A stretch of 64,000 nt of DNA from Cupriavidus yeoncheonensis (GCF_905397275.1 NZ_CAJPUY010000010.1:1-64000); one strand, 5' to 3'; shown: positions 52,698 to 60,842, counted from the stretch's first letter. Notes: generated by a model not told the origin, from the letters alone. Numbers and translations are program-made.

Positions 52698-53142
52698 TCG
52701 CCGCGCGCGCCCGTTTCAGAATGGGCGCATTGTCGTTGGCAGCCTCTCCGCGATCCTCTTGTGTTATTTCTCGCGCGATGTTCTGAATCTGGCGGACCGT
52801 CATTTCCATCATGGCGGCCACGTCAGATGCCTTTGCGCCGGCACACATCTTCTCGATGATGACCTTGTCTCGGTAAGCCCTGTAGATTTCGCGGCAGTTG
52901 GCGGGCTGCAGAATCTCTCCGCCAAAGTGCCGCGCGAGCTTCTCGGCGTCATTCCAACCTAGTATTTGTGACAGTTGATGGTCCGGGGAAAGTCTAGGTA
53001 ATGTCGGCACGTACAGAATCACCCGCCATCCCTTGTGTCCCTTGCGGTCAACGTAGCAGCGCGGAAGCTGCCCAATCAGGTAAAGAGCCCGTTCGCGGCC
53101 GATCACATCCGCAATCTCTTGCACGCTTGCAGGAAGCCGCAT
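52690..53142 (-). CDS. Mor/C-family transcription activator
   Basis: 150 residues. The dimerisation part (LPASVQEIADVIGRERALYLIGQLPRCYV; ILYVPTLPRLSPDHQLSQILGWNDAEKLARHFGGEIL) and the C-terminal helix-turn-helix (CREIYRAYRDKVIIEKMCAGAKASDVAAMMEMTVRQIQNIAREI) match the Mor/C family of phage Mu, where C switches on late genes by binding at -35. It stands directly before the lysis cassette, as C does in Mu. Its own 3' end contains late promoter 6. Its leader may be controlled by the operators at 53178-53198. Confidence 0.8.
   Translation of the reverse strand: MRLPASVQEIADVIGRERALYLIGQLPRCYVDRKGHKGWRVILYVPTLPRLSPDHQLSQILGWNDAEKLARHFGGEILQPANCREIYRAYRDKVIIEKMCAGAKASDVAAMMEMTVRQIQNIAREITQEDRGEAANDNAPILKRARAANG
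52729..52773 (-). promoter_or_regulatory. Late promoter 6, inside the activator gene, before lysis genes
   Basis: AGAAATAACACAAGAGGATC (four mismatches) followed after 17 bp by GACAAT (52729-52734). It codes for REITQEDR at the end of the Mor/C-family protein and would start a transcript for holin, endolysin, spanins and terminase. Confidence 0.6.
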
Positions 53143-53177
53143 ACAAGCCCCTAAGCCATTGATAGTGCGGGCAATTT

Positions 53178-53198
53178 TATCAGATTGGACATATCAGA
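53178..53198. promoter_or_regulatory. Operator candidates between activator and MerR-like gene
   Basis: TATCAGA occurs twice (53178-53184 and 53192-53198) and overlaps a promoter candidate for the Mor/C gene: TAAAAT on the minus strand, about 50 bp before its start. CAGATTGGACA (53181-53191) is repeated exactly at 63824-63834. On the plus strand TGGTATGAT (53277-53285), an extended -10, could start the MerR-like gene. The 173-bp gap is a divergent control region. Confidence 0.45.
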
Positions 53199-53315
53199 CG
53201 TAAGGATGAAACACGATATGCCTATGTCATCCTATATTGGTCACGTACGTTAATTCGGTATCACTGTAATCAACGCTGGTATGATTGACACATCACACAC
53301 ACTGAGAAACGTACA

Positions 53316-53921
53316 ATGACCAAGAAAGACGGACTGATAAGCAGCATCGAAGCCGCCAAACTCCTCGGCGTTTCTACGGGCACGGTGCAACGCATGGTAG
53401 ACAAGGGGGAACTCGCCGCCTGGACAACCCAAGGCGGCCATCGCCGGATATACAAAGAGTCCGTTGAGAAAGAGCTGGCCCTTAGAAAAGGCTCGAAATC
53501 CACTGCTCAAGGGCAGAGAGCGAGCAACGGAGTAGTAGGTGAGAGTGAACTTGATCTAGTCTTGGCTCACTCAACGATGGCTGAAGCTCAGAAGCTAGAA
53601 ACCACAGTACAGAAGTGGGGAATTCCCTTAACGACGGAAGTTGCCGACGATCCAATGGCGCTGGCATTCCTCTGCGCCTCCAAGCATCCTCGCATTGTTG
53701 CAATGCATGTTGATGAGCCGAAAGACGCTGACCTAACGGCGTTCGGCAAGCTCAATGAGTTCCTGCAAGCTCAAGGCACCGAACTGGTGATCCTGACCAG
53801 CAAGGCTTCGCTCGAAGCCGTCACAGAAGCGCTGGCCCCGTGGAACCCCCTCGTTTTCGTCCGTACGCCTGGCCTCGAAGAACTACGCGGCTTCGTTCGC
53901 GGCAATCTGCGCCGCCGGTGA
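53316..53921 (+). CDS. MerR/excisionase-type DNA-binding regulator
   Basis: 201 residues. The first 70 are a MerR-type winged helix (LISSIEAAKLLGVSTGTVQRMVDKGELAAWTTQGGHRRIYKESVEKELA). The last 120 resemble a receiver-like alpha/beta domain (ELDLVLAHSTMAEAQKLETTVQKWG; HPRIVAMHVDEPKDADLTAFGKLNEFLQAQGTELVILTSK) without the usual phosphoryl Asp pattern. It is the only phage regulator on the plus strand, opposite the late activator, so a lysogeny-repressor role is plausible; that is inference. Confidence 0.65.
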   Translation: MTKKDGLISSIEAAKLLGVSTGTVQRMVDKGELAAWTTQGGHRRIYKESVEKELALRKGSKSTAQGQRASNGVVGESELDLVLAHSTMAEAQKLETTVQKWGIPLTTEVADDPMALAFLCASKHPRIVAMHVDEPKDADLTAFGKLNEFLQAQGTELVILTSKASLEAVTEALAPWNPLVFVRTPGLEELRGFVRGNLRRR

Positions 53922-53944
53922 GCAGATTGAGCATCCTGGACAGA

Positions 53945-54148
53945 TTTGGGACTACTGGGACCAAAGGGACTACGTTTCTATAAAACCCCTTACCGTACCC
54001 CTATCTCCCGTAGCTACTACGGTATGTATTATTTGTGTATGTGTTGTCCCAGTAGTCCCAAAGCATAGGAATACCGTTACAGATCAACGGGTTAGTGTGG
54101 GACTATCTGTAGTGTTCTCTTGTCCCAAATGGGACTACCTATAGTCCC
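53945..54148. repeat. GGGACTA iteron-like array with a 17-bp inverted repeat
   Basis: GGGACTA occurs at 53948, 53966, 54099 and 54131 on plus, and as TAGTCCC at 54053 and 54142. The longest unit TTTGGGACTACTGGGAC (53945-53961) is repeated inverted without mismatch at 54046-54062. The region lies between two convergent genes and is A+T-rich between the units. It fits a replication origin or partition site for the primase or ParB-like genes to the right. Confidence 0.6.
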
Positions 54149-54156
54149 AAGGCATG

Positions 54157-54180
54157 AAAAAACCCGGCTGTGCCGGGTTC
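54157..54180 (-). terminator. Intrinsic terminator after the gene at 54235
   Basis: AACCCGGC (54161-54168) pairs with GCCGGGTT (54172-54179); on the minus strand a T run follows. It ends transcription from the right before the iteron array is crossed. Confidence 0.75.
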
Positions 54181-54234
54181 CGTGGTTGTGTAGGATAGGT
54201 ATTGCGCACGATTTCAGCGTCCGGGAGGGACGGC

Positions 54235-55038
54235 TCATGCCTTCTCGGGATCGAACTTCGCGATGAGATTGCTGAACTTGGAGCGCATTGCAAGCTCCTC
54301 CTTCTTCCTCTTATCCTCTTCCAGGATGATGATGATGGAGTGCTTCATGAGATCGAAGTATTGGAGGCAGGTGGCCTCGTCCAGCTCATGGATGCCAATG
54401 CTAAGGATGGAATAGATTTTCGCGTTCTCGACTAGGAACGCCGGCAGGTGGCCCTTCAGGAACTGCACCTTCTCGTTCATCCGTAGGCCGTAGAAGTCTT
54501 CATCCTTCCATCCTTCCGCTGCCTTGAACTCCTCAAATCGGCCGTAGACCATCCGTTCAAAAACACGGCGTAGGTAGACGAATGACCCAACGCCGACGCC
54601 ATGAGCTGCCAAACCGATGGCCTTGTGGAACTCCTGGCTGTCCACCTTGCTCATGCCTTTGCGGTACTGTGCCACCTCGTCGTTCGAGATAGTAGCCAAG
54701 GAGGGATGCTGGCCTACCTTCTCGATGGTCATCCGCCTCATCCAGAACCAGTAGTTAATGGTGTGGTTATGGTCGCGCACGCAAATGATCTTGCAATAGT
54801 CGTACGCATTCCGCTTTCGGATGTTGTCCCAATCGTCGCCGTTTGGGACGTGTTGCCCTTTAATGACGAACGTTGTCATCTTGTTGCAGTTGGGGCAATG
54901 ACCGTCAATACGGTTGTCGTTCGAGCGTCCATACAGCTGCTCAACAATCTTCATGTCGGCTGGCAGTACGTACGATGCATACGGCGGCGCACCGAAGAAG
55001 AACTCCTCCACAGATTCCAACGTCTTTGGCTCACTCAT
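54235..55038 (-). CDS. Hypothetical protein with zinc-ribbon-like motif
   Basis: 267 residues. CPNCNKMTTF near residue 50 and CVRDHNHTINYWFW near residue 87 could bind metal. The rest is helical (FHKAIGLAAHGVGVGSFVYLRRVFERMVYGRFEEFKAAEGW), resembling the DUF4145 kind of layout. It is by eye richer in A+T than neighbouring phage genes and is followed by its own terminator, as accessory cargo genes are. Function unknown; a role in host takeover or defence is only a guess. Confidence 0.6.
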   Translation of the reverse strand: MSEPKTLESVEEFFFGAPPYASYVLPADMKIVEQLYGRSNDNRIDGHCPNCNKMTTFVIKGQHVPNGDDWDNIRKRNAYDYCKIICVRDHNHTINYWFWMRRMTIEKVGQHPSLATISNDEVAQYRKGMSKVDSQEFHKAIGLAAHGVGVGSFVYLRRVFERMVYGRFEEFKAAEGWKDEDFYGLRMNEKVQFLKGHLPAFLVENAKIYSILSIGIHELDEATCLQYFDLMKHSIIIILEEDKRKKEELAMRSKFSNLIAKFDPEKA

Positions 55039-55154
55039 TGCACTTGGTCCTTCAATCGGGGAAGCGGTCGAACGAAACTAGAACGAGAAAAACCCGCCTG
55101 AAGGGGCGGGCTTTGCACAACACAGTTGACGATCTTACCCGATTCCTAGATGGA

Positions 55155-57395
55155 TCACCCCTGCGGAATCACCAGCGCTGGCATCATGAACAGCCTGCGG
55201 CTCCCCGACTTCCGGGGCTTGTCGCCTGTCAGGCGCTGCAGCACCTTACTGGCGTGCGTGGCCTGAGCCTTGTTGGGCTTGTCGAAATGCAATTTCAGTA
55301 GCACTTCGGTGGCGGTCATTTCCATGCCCGACTGGGGTCGCGACCAGTCGAAGCGCTGCATCAGCATTTCTTCCAGAGGGTCGATAGCTTCGTGCTCTGC
55401 GTTCAGGTCATTCAGCATGGCCTGCTCATCCGGCTGGAGCCAATGCGGCTCACCCTGGCGCCACAGGTGCAACAGCTCGGCCCACACCTGCTGCATGTCG
55501 ATGCCGTGGTTGTAGTTGATCCTGGTAACAGGGATGGTCCACCAGCGCCGGTTGCCCGTGTCGTCCACCAGGTAGCGGTCCTCATTCACGCTGGCGAAGA
55601 ACACCGTGCGTCGGCTGTATTGGGACACCTTCTTGTCGTACGGCTGGCGCAGCTTGTCCACCGGCTGCGTGACGAACGCTTTCAGCCTGGCGATATCCGC
55701 CTTGCGGAACGTCGCATCCAACTCGCCCAGCTCCACCAGCCAGTGCGCCACGGCGTTGATGACGGTGTCCTTGTTGCTCGGATCCACAATGGCGCCTTCC
55801 AGCGTGGCGCGCAGATCGTTCGGCACCAGCCGATTGAACCAGCTGGTTTTGCCCAATCCCTGCTTGCCAGTGAACACCAGCACGCCGTGCGAACTGAAGC
55901 CGTGCGGCATGAAGCATGCAGCGACGGCGGAAATCAGCCAGCGCAGCATCAGCGTGTCCTTCAGGTCTGGCGGCATGTCGGACTGCACTGTGTCCATCAG
56001 TTCCAGCAGGCGCGAGCGGCCATCCCACGGCTTACTCGCGATCCAGTCCGCCACCGGGTTATAGCGGTTCATGTCCGCGATGATGCGCACATAGCCCAGC
56101 AGGTTGGCCACCGGCATGCGGTTGCGCGAACAGATGCTGGTCAGTTCATCAATGCTGCAGTTGTCACGGTTGTCATCCCCGAACATGCGGCCGGGGATGG
56201 TCAACTCCACGTCCTTTCGGATTTCGTTGTACCGCGCCGTGATGCCGTATTCGCCCATCAGCCACGCGAGGTTTTCCCACGTGTTCAGCGGCTGCTGCTT
56301 GTCGCTGGCGTGCGGGAACATGAACGGGTTCACCGCGGCGTCGATGGGCAGGGCGCTATCGTTAGCGGCCTTCGGCACCACGGCATTGACCTGCTCGCGC
56401 ACCGCTTCGATGCCTTCGCGCTGGTGCAGGTCGTTGAAGTCCTTCGGCTTGCCGGACAGGTCGGCAAATACCGGCCCCACCACGATGCCGCCAGCGGCGG
56501 TGGCAGCCTGGCGCGCGTGGTGCATGCCGGGGTTGCCGTCCGTCCATCGGTCATCGTCGGCCGCAATGACGATGACCGAATGCCCGAACTGCTGCCGCAG
56601 GGCCGATGCCACGCTGCGCAGGTTGCCGGCGTCGAACGCCACGAACACCGTGTATCCGGTGCTGCGGTGGATCGATGCGCCGGTGGCGTAGCCCTCGCAC
56701 ACCACAATGACGGAACCGTGGGCGGGCTTGTCCCCGATCATGTGGAACGAGCCGCGCCGCTGTCCGCCTGGCAGATAGTCCTTGTCGCGGCCCAGCTGCG
56801 GGTTCTCGTTCGGGAAGACGGCCTGCAGGCTGACGATGGCGCCGCTGGCGTCGCGCATGGGAACCAGCAGTACGTTCTCCGCGCCATTGCGCCACGCGCC
56901 CAGCCGCAGGCCGTAGGCATGCACGCTCTTGCGCTGCAGGTATGGGTGGCCGTCGCCGTCGATATCCTGCGCGGATTCCCACATGACGTTCGCGCGGCGG
57001 GCGGCTTCGGCGCGATAGCGCGCCTGTTCTTCCTCGGCCTGCTTCAGTTCGGCTTCGCGCCGTGTGCGGCGCTGCTCGATTTCGTGCGCGGGGATTGGCT
57101 CGCGCTGGGCCTCATTAAGGCGGAACCCGAATTGCTGGGCCTCATGGATCAGCGTGGCAATGGTGGTGCGGCCGGACTGCTTGATGGACTTCCACACATC
57201 GCGCGCGTCCTTGCTGCTGTAGTTGCCGGCGGTCTGCGCCCAGGCGTCCCACACTTCGAAGCCGGCGGCGCCCAGTTCGGACTTGATCGCCATGCCCATC
57301 ATCACCCACGTGTCGCGGTCGTTCGCGTCGATGTAGGCGAGCGCGGCCGAAATTTCTTCTTCGGTCAGGTCACGGTATTGTGCGGCGGCGCTCAT
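55155..57395 (-). CDS. Primase-helicase fusion (PriCT-Toprim-VapE)
   Basis: 746 residues. The N-terminal part (DLTEEEISAALAYIDANDRDTWVMMGMAIKSELG) is of the PriCT-2 type. A Toprim-like middle follows (GSVIVVCEGYATGASIHRSTGYTVFVAFDAGNLRSVASALR; HSVIVIAADDDRW). The C-terminal 400 residues are a VapE helicase with Walker A GKQGLGKTSW near 510 and the Walker B region WLVELGELDATF. It would prime and unwind phage DNA. A ParB-like gene and the iteron array complete the replication block. Confidence 0.85.
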   Translation of the reverse strand: MSAAAQYRDLTEEEISAALAYIDANDRDTWVMMGMAIKSELGAAGFEVWDAWAQTAGNYSSKDARDVWKSIKQSGRTTIATLIHEAQQFGFRLNEAQREPIPAHEIEQRRTRREAELKQAEEEQARYRAEAARRANVMWESAQDIDGDGHPYLQRKSVHAYGLRLGAWRNGAENVLLVPMRDASGAIVSLQAVFPNENPQLGRDKDYLPGGQRRGSFHMIGDKPAHGSVIVVCEGYATGASIHRSTGYTVFVAFDAGNLRSVASALRQQFGHSVIVIAADDDRWTDGNPGMHHARQAATAAGGIVVGPVFADLSGKPKDFNDLHQREGIEAVREQVNAVVPKAANDSALPIDAAVNPFMFPHASDKQQPLNTWENLAWLMGEYGITARYNEIRKDVELTIPGRMFGDDNRDNCSIDELTSICSRNRMPVANLLGYVRIIADMNRYNPVADWIASKPWDGRSRLLELMDTVQSDMPPDLKDTLMLRWLISAVAACFMPHGFSSHGVLVFTGKQGLGKTSWFNRLVPNDLRATLEGAIVDPSNKDTVINAVAHWLVELGELDATFRKADIARLKAFVTQPVDKLRQPYDKKVSQYSRRTVFFASVNEDRYLVDDTGNRRWWTIPVTRINYNHGIDMQQVWAELLHLWRQGEPHWLQPDEQAMLNDLNAEHEAIDPLEEMLMQRFDWSRPQSGMEMTATEVLLKLHFDKPNKAQATHASKVLQRLTGDKPRKSGSRRLFMMPALVIPQG

Positions 57396-57543
57396 GTGGT
57401 ACGGCCTCGATTGTTCTGTCGGATGGCTCTGATGGCCATATGTGAACCTCGCTGAGAAGGTTGCGTGCTGAAAAAAAAGACTGCCGCAGGCGCTTCAGCT
57501 AGCGCTCTTCGGGAGCTACCCTATCGGCGTCAAACAGGGTAAA

Positions 57544-57783
57544 TCATTTTTGACGTTGTTGCCAGATTAGACGAATTTCGTCCTCCAGCTTGCGCAGGGC
57601 TGCTTCGCCTCGCTTCTGCATCACCCCGTTGGCAGGCTTGCCGTATTCGTTCGGCCTGCCGTACAGGTAGCCGCGGCGCTTGGCCAGCGGCCACGACAAA
57701 ACTGTTTTGGCCTCGCAGTACGCGCGCCATTCCTCGCTGCTGGTGCATACTTCGCGGCCATCGGGCAGGTTGGCAGTGTTCAT
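57544..57783 (-). CDS. Small early phage protein
   Basis: 79 residues from 57783 (MNTANLPDGREVCTSSEEWRAYCEAKTVLSWPLAKRRGYLYGRPNEYGKPANGVMQKRGEAALRKLEDEIRLIWQQRQK). It is basic and helical; I do not recognise its function. It overlaps the next gene upstream by 4 bases, and a gap of 148 bp without any gene separates it from the primase. Confidence 0.6.
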   Translation of the reverse strand: MNTANLPDGREVCTSSEEWRAYCEAKTVLSWPLAKRRGYLYGRPNEYGKPANGVMQKRGEAALRKLEDEIRLIWQQRQK

Positions 57784-58484
57784 GCTGCCTCTCCAAACAG
57801 TGCAGCCACCATCGGGTCGCGCTTCGCTTTTGCCTTGTTCCGCAGGTAGTGCCGTTTCATTACGGAACGGCGCGCGTCCCTTGCATCGTGGTCGTCGTTG
57901 CAGCGCTGAACCTGCCGCTTGCTGATTTCCTTCCGCGTCAGTGGCACAGGCATCGGCGCATCCTCGCCTGGGCCGAATCTCCACAGGCGTTCGTTCTGCT
58001 GCTTAGACTTTGTCCAGCGTCCAACATGGGCAAGCTCAGCGTTGTGCAGATAGTTGATGTAGCAGCGGGTGGAGCCAGCGTTGATGCCAGTCAGTTGCGC
58101 CAGCTCATCGGATGACATGTCCTGGCGCGCCACCATGTGCTTGTGGATCAGCGACAGCGCGTGGGCCGCGTCATTGCGCAGGGTGCTGTAAAAGGGTGCC
58201 GGCATACCGTTCTTGCCGGGCTGCCGAACTTCGAACAGAACGGATGCGCCCAGCTCGCGTACCAATTTCTGCGCGGTAGGCTTCGACACCTGCATCGCGT
58301 CGGCCAACTGCACCAGCGACATTGGGCGATCCTTCAGCATATCGCGTGCTGCGTAGTATCGAGCATCGGGCTGCAGGCTGTCGCCGTCAGTGCGCCTGAG
58401 GCGCTGATAGTGCGTAGTACACAGGCCGGCGCAATAGTATTGACGTTGACATCCAGCAATGCAGCAGGTTCGGCTTTGGGTCAT
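57780..58484 (-). CDS. Early protein with zinc-finger and winged helix
   Basis: 234 residues. The start RTCCIAGCQRQYYCAGLCTTHYQRLRRTDGD is a Cys/His cluster of the kind found before HNH or DNA-binding domains. A winged helix follows (MSLVQLADAMQVSKPTAQKLVRELGASVLFEVRQ) and a second (SSDELAQLTGINAGSTRCYINYLHNAELAHVGRW). It is probably a phage DNA-binding regulator or replication aid. It overlaps both neighbours by 4 bases. Confidence 0.6.
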   Translation of the reverse strand: MTQSRTCCIAGCQRQYYCAGLCTTHYQRLRRTDGDSLQPDARYYAARDMLKDRPMSLVQLADAMQVSKPTAQKLVRELGASVLFEVRQPGKNGMPAPFYSTLRNDAAHALSLIHKHMVARQDMSSDELAQLTGINAGSTRCYINYLHNAELAHVGRWTKSKQQNERLWRFGPGEDAPMPVPLTRKEISKRQVQRCNDDHDARDARRSVMKRHYLRNKAKAKRDPMVAALFGEAA

Positions 58485-58843
58485 AGCAGGTCAATCTGTT
58501 CAAACGGCATGCCTGGCCACGTGAACGCGCCTTTCTTCGCGTTCTCGCGCCAGTGGATCACGCGCAGATTCCAATGCACGTGCAGGCCGCAAACCAGCTT
58601 GCCAATCTTCGGCACGATGTGGTCAACCACGTGCAGTTCGCCGGTTTCCAGCGTCTTGCGGCGCGCTTCTGCGTACACCGCGTCAATGGCTTTCTTGTCT
58701 GCCCATGGCGGCGTCGCGCGCTTCGTCTGCGCACGGTGCACGATGCCTTCCTTGCCTTTTGGGCGCGCCAGTGCACGTCGCTTCTGGATAACGAACAGTG
58801 GGCCGGCATCGCATCCACCGGCAAGTGCCAGGGCTTGCATCAT
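58481..58843 (-). CDS. HNH-type nuclease-like protein
   Basis: 120 residues with the HNH-like core VVDHIVPKIGKLVCGLHVHWNLRVIHWRENAKKG: the DH pair, the central N in WNLRV and the final N..K are in register. Cleavage partner unknown; small HNH proteins often nick phage or competitor DNA, or assist terminase. Confidence 0.72.
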   Translation of the reverse strand: MMQALALAGGCDAGPLFVIQKRRALARPKGKEGIVHRAQTKRATPPWADKKAIDAVYAEARRKTLETGELHVVDHIVPKIGKLVCGLHVHWNLRVIHWRENAKKGAFTWPGMPFEQIDLL

Positions 58844-59760
58844 GCGGCCTCTTTGATAGCGGTCAGGACATCGCGCACAGCGGGCGGGCAGACGGCGTTG
58901 CCCAGCAGATGCACCGCGGTGTCCTTGCGCGCGGGGAGAGCGTAGGTAGACGGGAAACCCATGAATGCACGGTATTCGTCCTTTGACACCATGCGCATGC
59001 GGTCACCGTTGACGATTGCCCAACGGTCCTTAGTGGTAATGGTGCCGATGGGACGGGCCACGCTGCGGCCTGTCAGGCCAGAGCCGCTTTTGTAGTAGGG
59101 CGCGATAAACCGTTCGCCAAAGGCTTTACGGCCGTTCGCCACACGCCTCAGGGTGGCTGCAGCACGGCCAGGCTTATTGATAGGCGACCAGTTGCCGCAT
59201 TCGAAGTCCAGCACGGCTGATGCCGGGACATGATCGCGCTTTGGCAACTGCAGGCCCATTGGCGACTTGCTGCGGGCTAGCACGATGAACATGCGTTCCC
59301 GGTGCTGGGGGACACCGTGGTCCGCTGCGTCAATGATGTGCGGGGCGAGTGAATAGCCAAGCAATTCAAGTGCGATCTTCCACGCCGGGAACAGGGACCA
59401 ATCCAAAAACTCCGGGACGTTCTCCACCACGCCGAATTCTGGCCGGTGATACTCCAGCGCATCCACCACAGCCCACGCCGTTGAACGGCTCGCGTCGTGC
59501 TGCGGATTGTTGGCGGCCTTGCCGCGCGCTTTGCTGTGACCTTGGCAGCAAGGGGAAGCCAGAAGAATGTCGTGCTTCGGCACCTGCGACCAGTCGGCCT
59601 GGTGCAAGTCCTGGCATACATGGATGGCCTGCGGGTGATTCGCCGCGTGCGTTTCCACTGCCACCGGCCAATGGTTGGCAGCCCATACAACTTCCACGCC
59701 AGCCATCTGTGCGCCGGTCGAGAATCCGCCGGCACCTGCGAATAGGTCAACGGCTCGCAT
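58840..59760 (-). CDS. C5 cytosine DNA methyltransferase
   Basis: 306 residues from 59760, where GGGAG precedes the ATG by about 8 bases. Motif I DLFAGAGGFSTG, motif IV ASPCCQGHS with the catalytic Cys, motif VI VENVPEF, motif VIII HRERMFIV and motif X LLGNAVCPP are in order, so the enzyme should be active. No cognate restriction gene is present. It probably methylates phage DNA to avoid host restriction. It overlaps the gene at 59747 by 14 bases. Confidence 0.88.
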   Translation of the reverse strand: MRAVDLFAGAGGFSTGAQMAGVEVVWAANHWPVAVETHAANHPQAIHVCQDLHQADWSQVPKHDILLASPCCQGHSKARGKAANNPQHDASRSTAWAVVDALEYHRPEFGVVENVPEFLDWSLFPAWKIALELLGYSLAPHIIDAADHGVPQHRERMFIVLARSKSPMGLQLPKRDHVPASAVLDFECGNWSPINKPGRAAATLRRVANGRKAFGERFIAPYYKSGSGLTGRSVARPIGTITTKDRWAIVNGDRMRMVSKDEYRAFMGFPSTYALPARKDTAVHLLGNAVCPPAVRDVLTAIKEAA

Positions 59761-60193
59761 TGCTTTCTCCCTCATTGCCGTTGCCCAGCGCGTCTTGGAT
59801 CTCCTTCAGGCTGGCATACGCGTGTTCCCACCAGTGGACGCCATGCTCCAGCGCAAGCTGGATCAACCAGTGCAGAACGTGTGCCTGCTCGGCCTCCGCC
59901 TTCTTCGGGATGTCTGCACCGCCAGCGCGCAGCACGTGCGCGATTTGTCCGCTTTTCCAGACCATCAGGCTCAGCACCTCGCGCAGTGCCGGCGTCAGCT
60001 CAACCGGATAGGTTCGGCCAGCAGGCTTGTTTGCCCATGCACGCCATGCGGTTTCCGTCTCGGGCTCTCGGTACGTAGCAGGGTATCTCCCATCACGGCA
60101 GCGCAGGTCATCACCAACGCGCTGCATAACCAGACCGCCGTGGCTCATCGCCCACGCTTCAAACGCCTCACGTTCCTCGTTCTTAATCGTCAT
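59747..60193 (-). CDS. Early phage protein, function unknown
   Basis: 148 residues with a mid-region WRAWANKPAGRTYPVELTPALREVLSLMVWKSGQIAHVLRAGG and a helical end. It overlaps neighbours by 4 and 14 bases. Tightly packed early genes with start-stop overlaps suggest one long transcript. Confidence 0.6.
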   Translation of the reverse strand: MTIKNEEREAFEAWAMSHGGLVMQRVGDDLRCRDGRYPATYREPETETAWRAWANKPAGRTYPVELTPALREVLSLMVWKSGQIAHVLRAGGADIPKKAEAEQAHVLHWLIQLALEHGVHWWEHAYASLKEIQDALGNGNEGESNASR

Positions 60194-60543
60194 GCCACTT
60201 CCTCATAGTTATGTTGATTCGCCGCACGCGCCCGTGTCTCGCTGGTCAGGTGCCATCCCTTGCAGTACGGGCACAGGTACACCCGCACCGGCACGCGCGT
60301 ACTAGGGTTCGCCACCTGGATGCCCAGCATGTCCACCTGCGCGTCGGAGCTATCGCGGAATCGCTTCTTGATACAGACCACTTCCCCAGTGGTCATTCGG
60401 TACGCCACCACCTTGCCGCCGACGATCACCATGGCAGCCCCTGCGTCGCGCACCAGGTGCTGCAGCTCGAGACGGAACCGTTTGCCGGTGCCATAGCGGT
60501 ACTGCAGGCGTGCGCGCCGTGCGGCGAAGGTGGCGGCGTTCAT
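60190..60543 (-). CDS. Early phage protein with Cys-pair, function unknown
   Basis: 117 residues from 60543. A basic start (MNAATFAARRARLQYRYGTGKRFRLELQHLV) is followed by VIVGGKVVAYRMTTGEVVCIKKRF and VYLCPYCKGWHLTSETRARA, where CPYC and a later His resemble a short zinc hook. It overlaps both neighbours by 4 bases. Confidence 0.55.
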   Translation of the reverse strand: MNAATFAARRARLQYRYGTGKRFRLELQHLVRDAGAAMVIVGGKVVAYRMTTGEVVCIKKRFRDSSDAQVDMLGIQVANPSTRVPVRVYLCPYCKGWHLTSETRARAANQHNYEEVA

Positions 60544-60842
60544 GGTTTGTGCGAGTTGAAAACCAGCGTTCGCATGTCTTCCAGGTGCTTCTGCGTGGCA
60601 GCCATGGCGCCTGCGCTTCCGGTTCCCTCGCTGGGCCGCAGGCCGGCGTGCCACAGCTCATCCATCAGCGACTGGGCTTCGTTCGTGGTCAGGCGCATGC
60701 ACGGTTCCGTCATCTGGCCGGGGTCCATGCGTTCCATTACCAGCGGCTTCGCAATGACCACGGCCCCGTCGCCGGGGTGCTCGGCAATGTGCAAAGCAAT
60801 GCGGTTGCTGTATAGCTCGCGCTGTGCGTGGAACTCCATCAT
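60540..60842 (-). CDS. Early phage protein, function unknown
   Basis: 100 residues (MMEFHAQRELYSNRIALHIAEHPGDGAVVIAKPLVMERMDPGQM and CMRLTTNEAQSLMDELWHAGLRPSEGTGS). No recognisable domain or membrane segment. It overlaps both neighbours by 4 bases. Confidence 0.55.
   Translation of the reverse strand: MMEFHAQRELYSNRIALHIAEHPGDGAVVIAKPLVMERMDPGQMTEPCMRLTTNEAQSLMDELWHAGLRPSEGTGSAGAMAATQKHLEDMRTLVFNSHKP

Noticed and set aside
55392..57455. A 687-codon plus-strand frame
   Set aside because: Antisense shadow of the primase-helicase gene; no start signal or domain.
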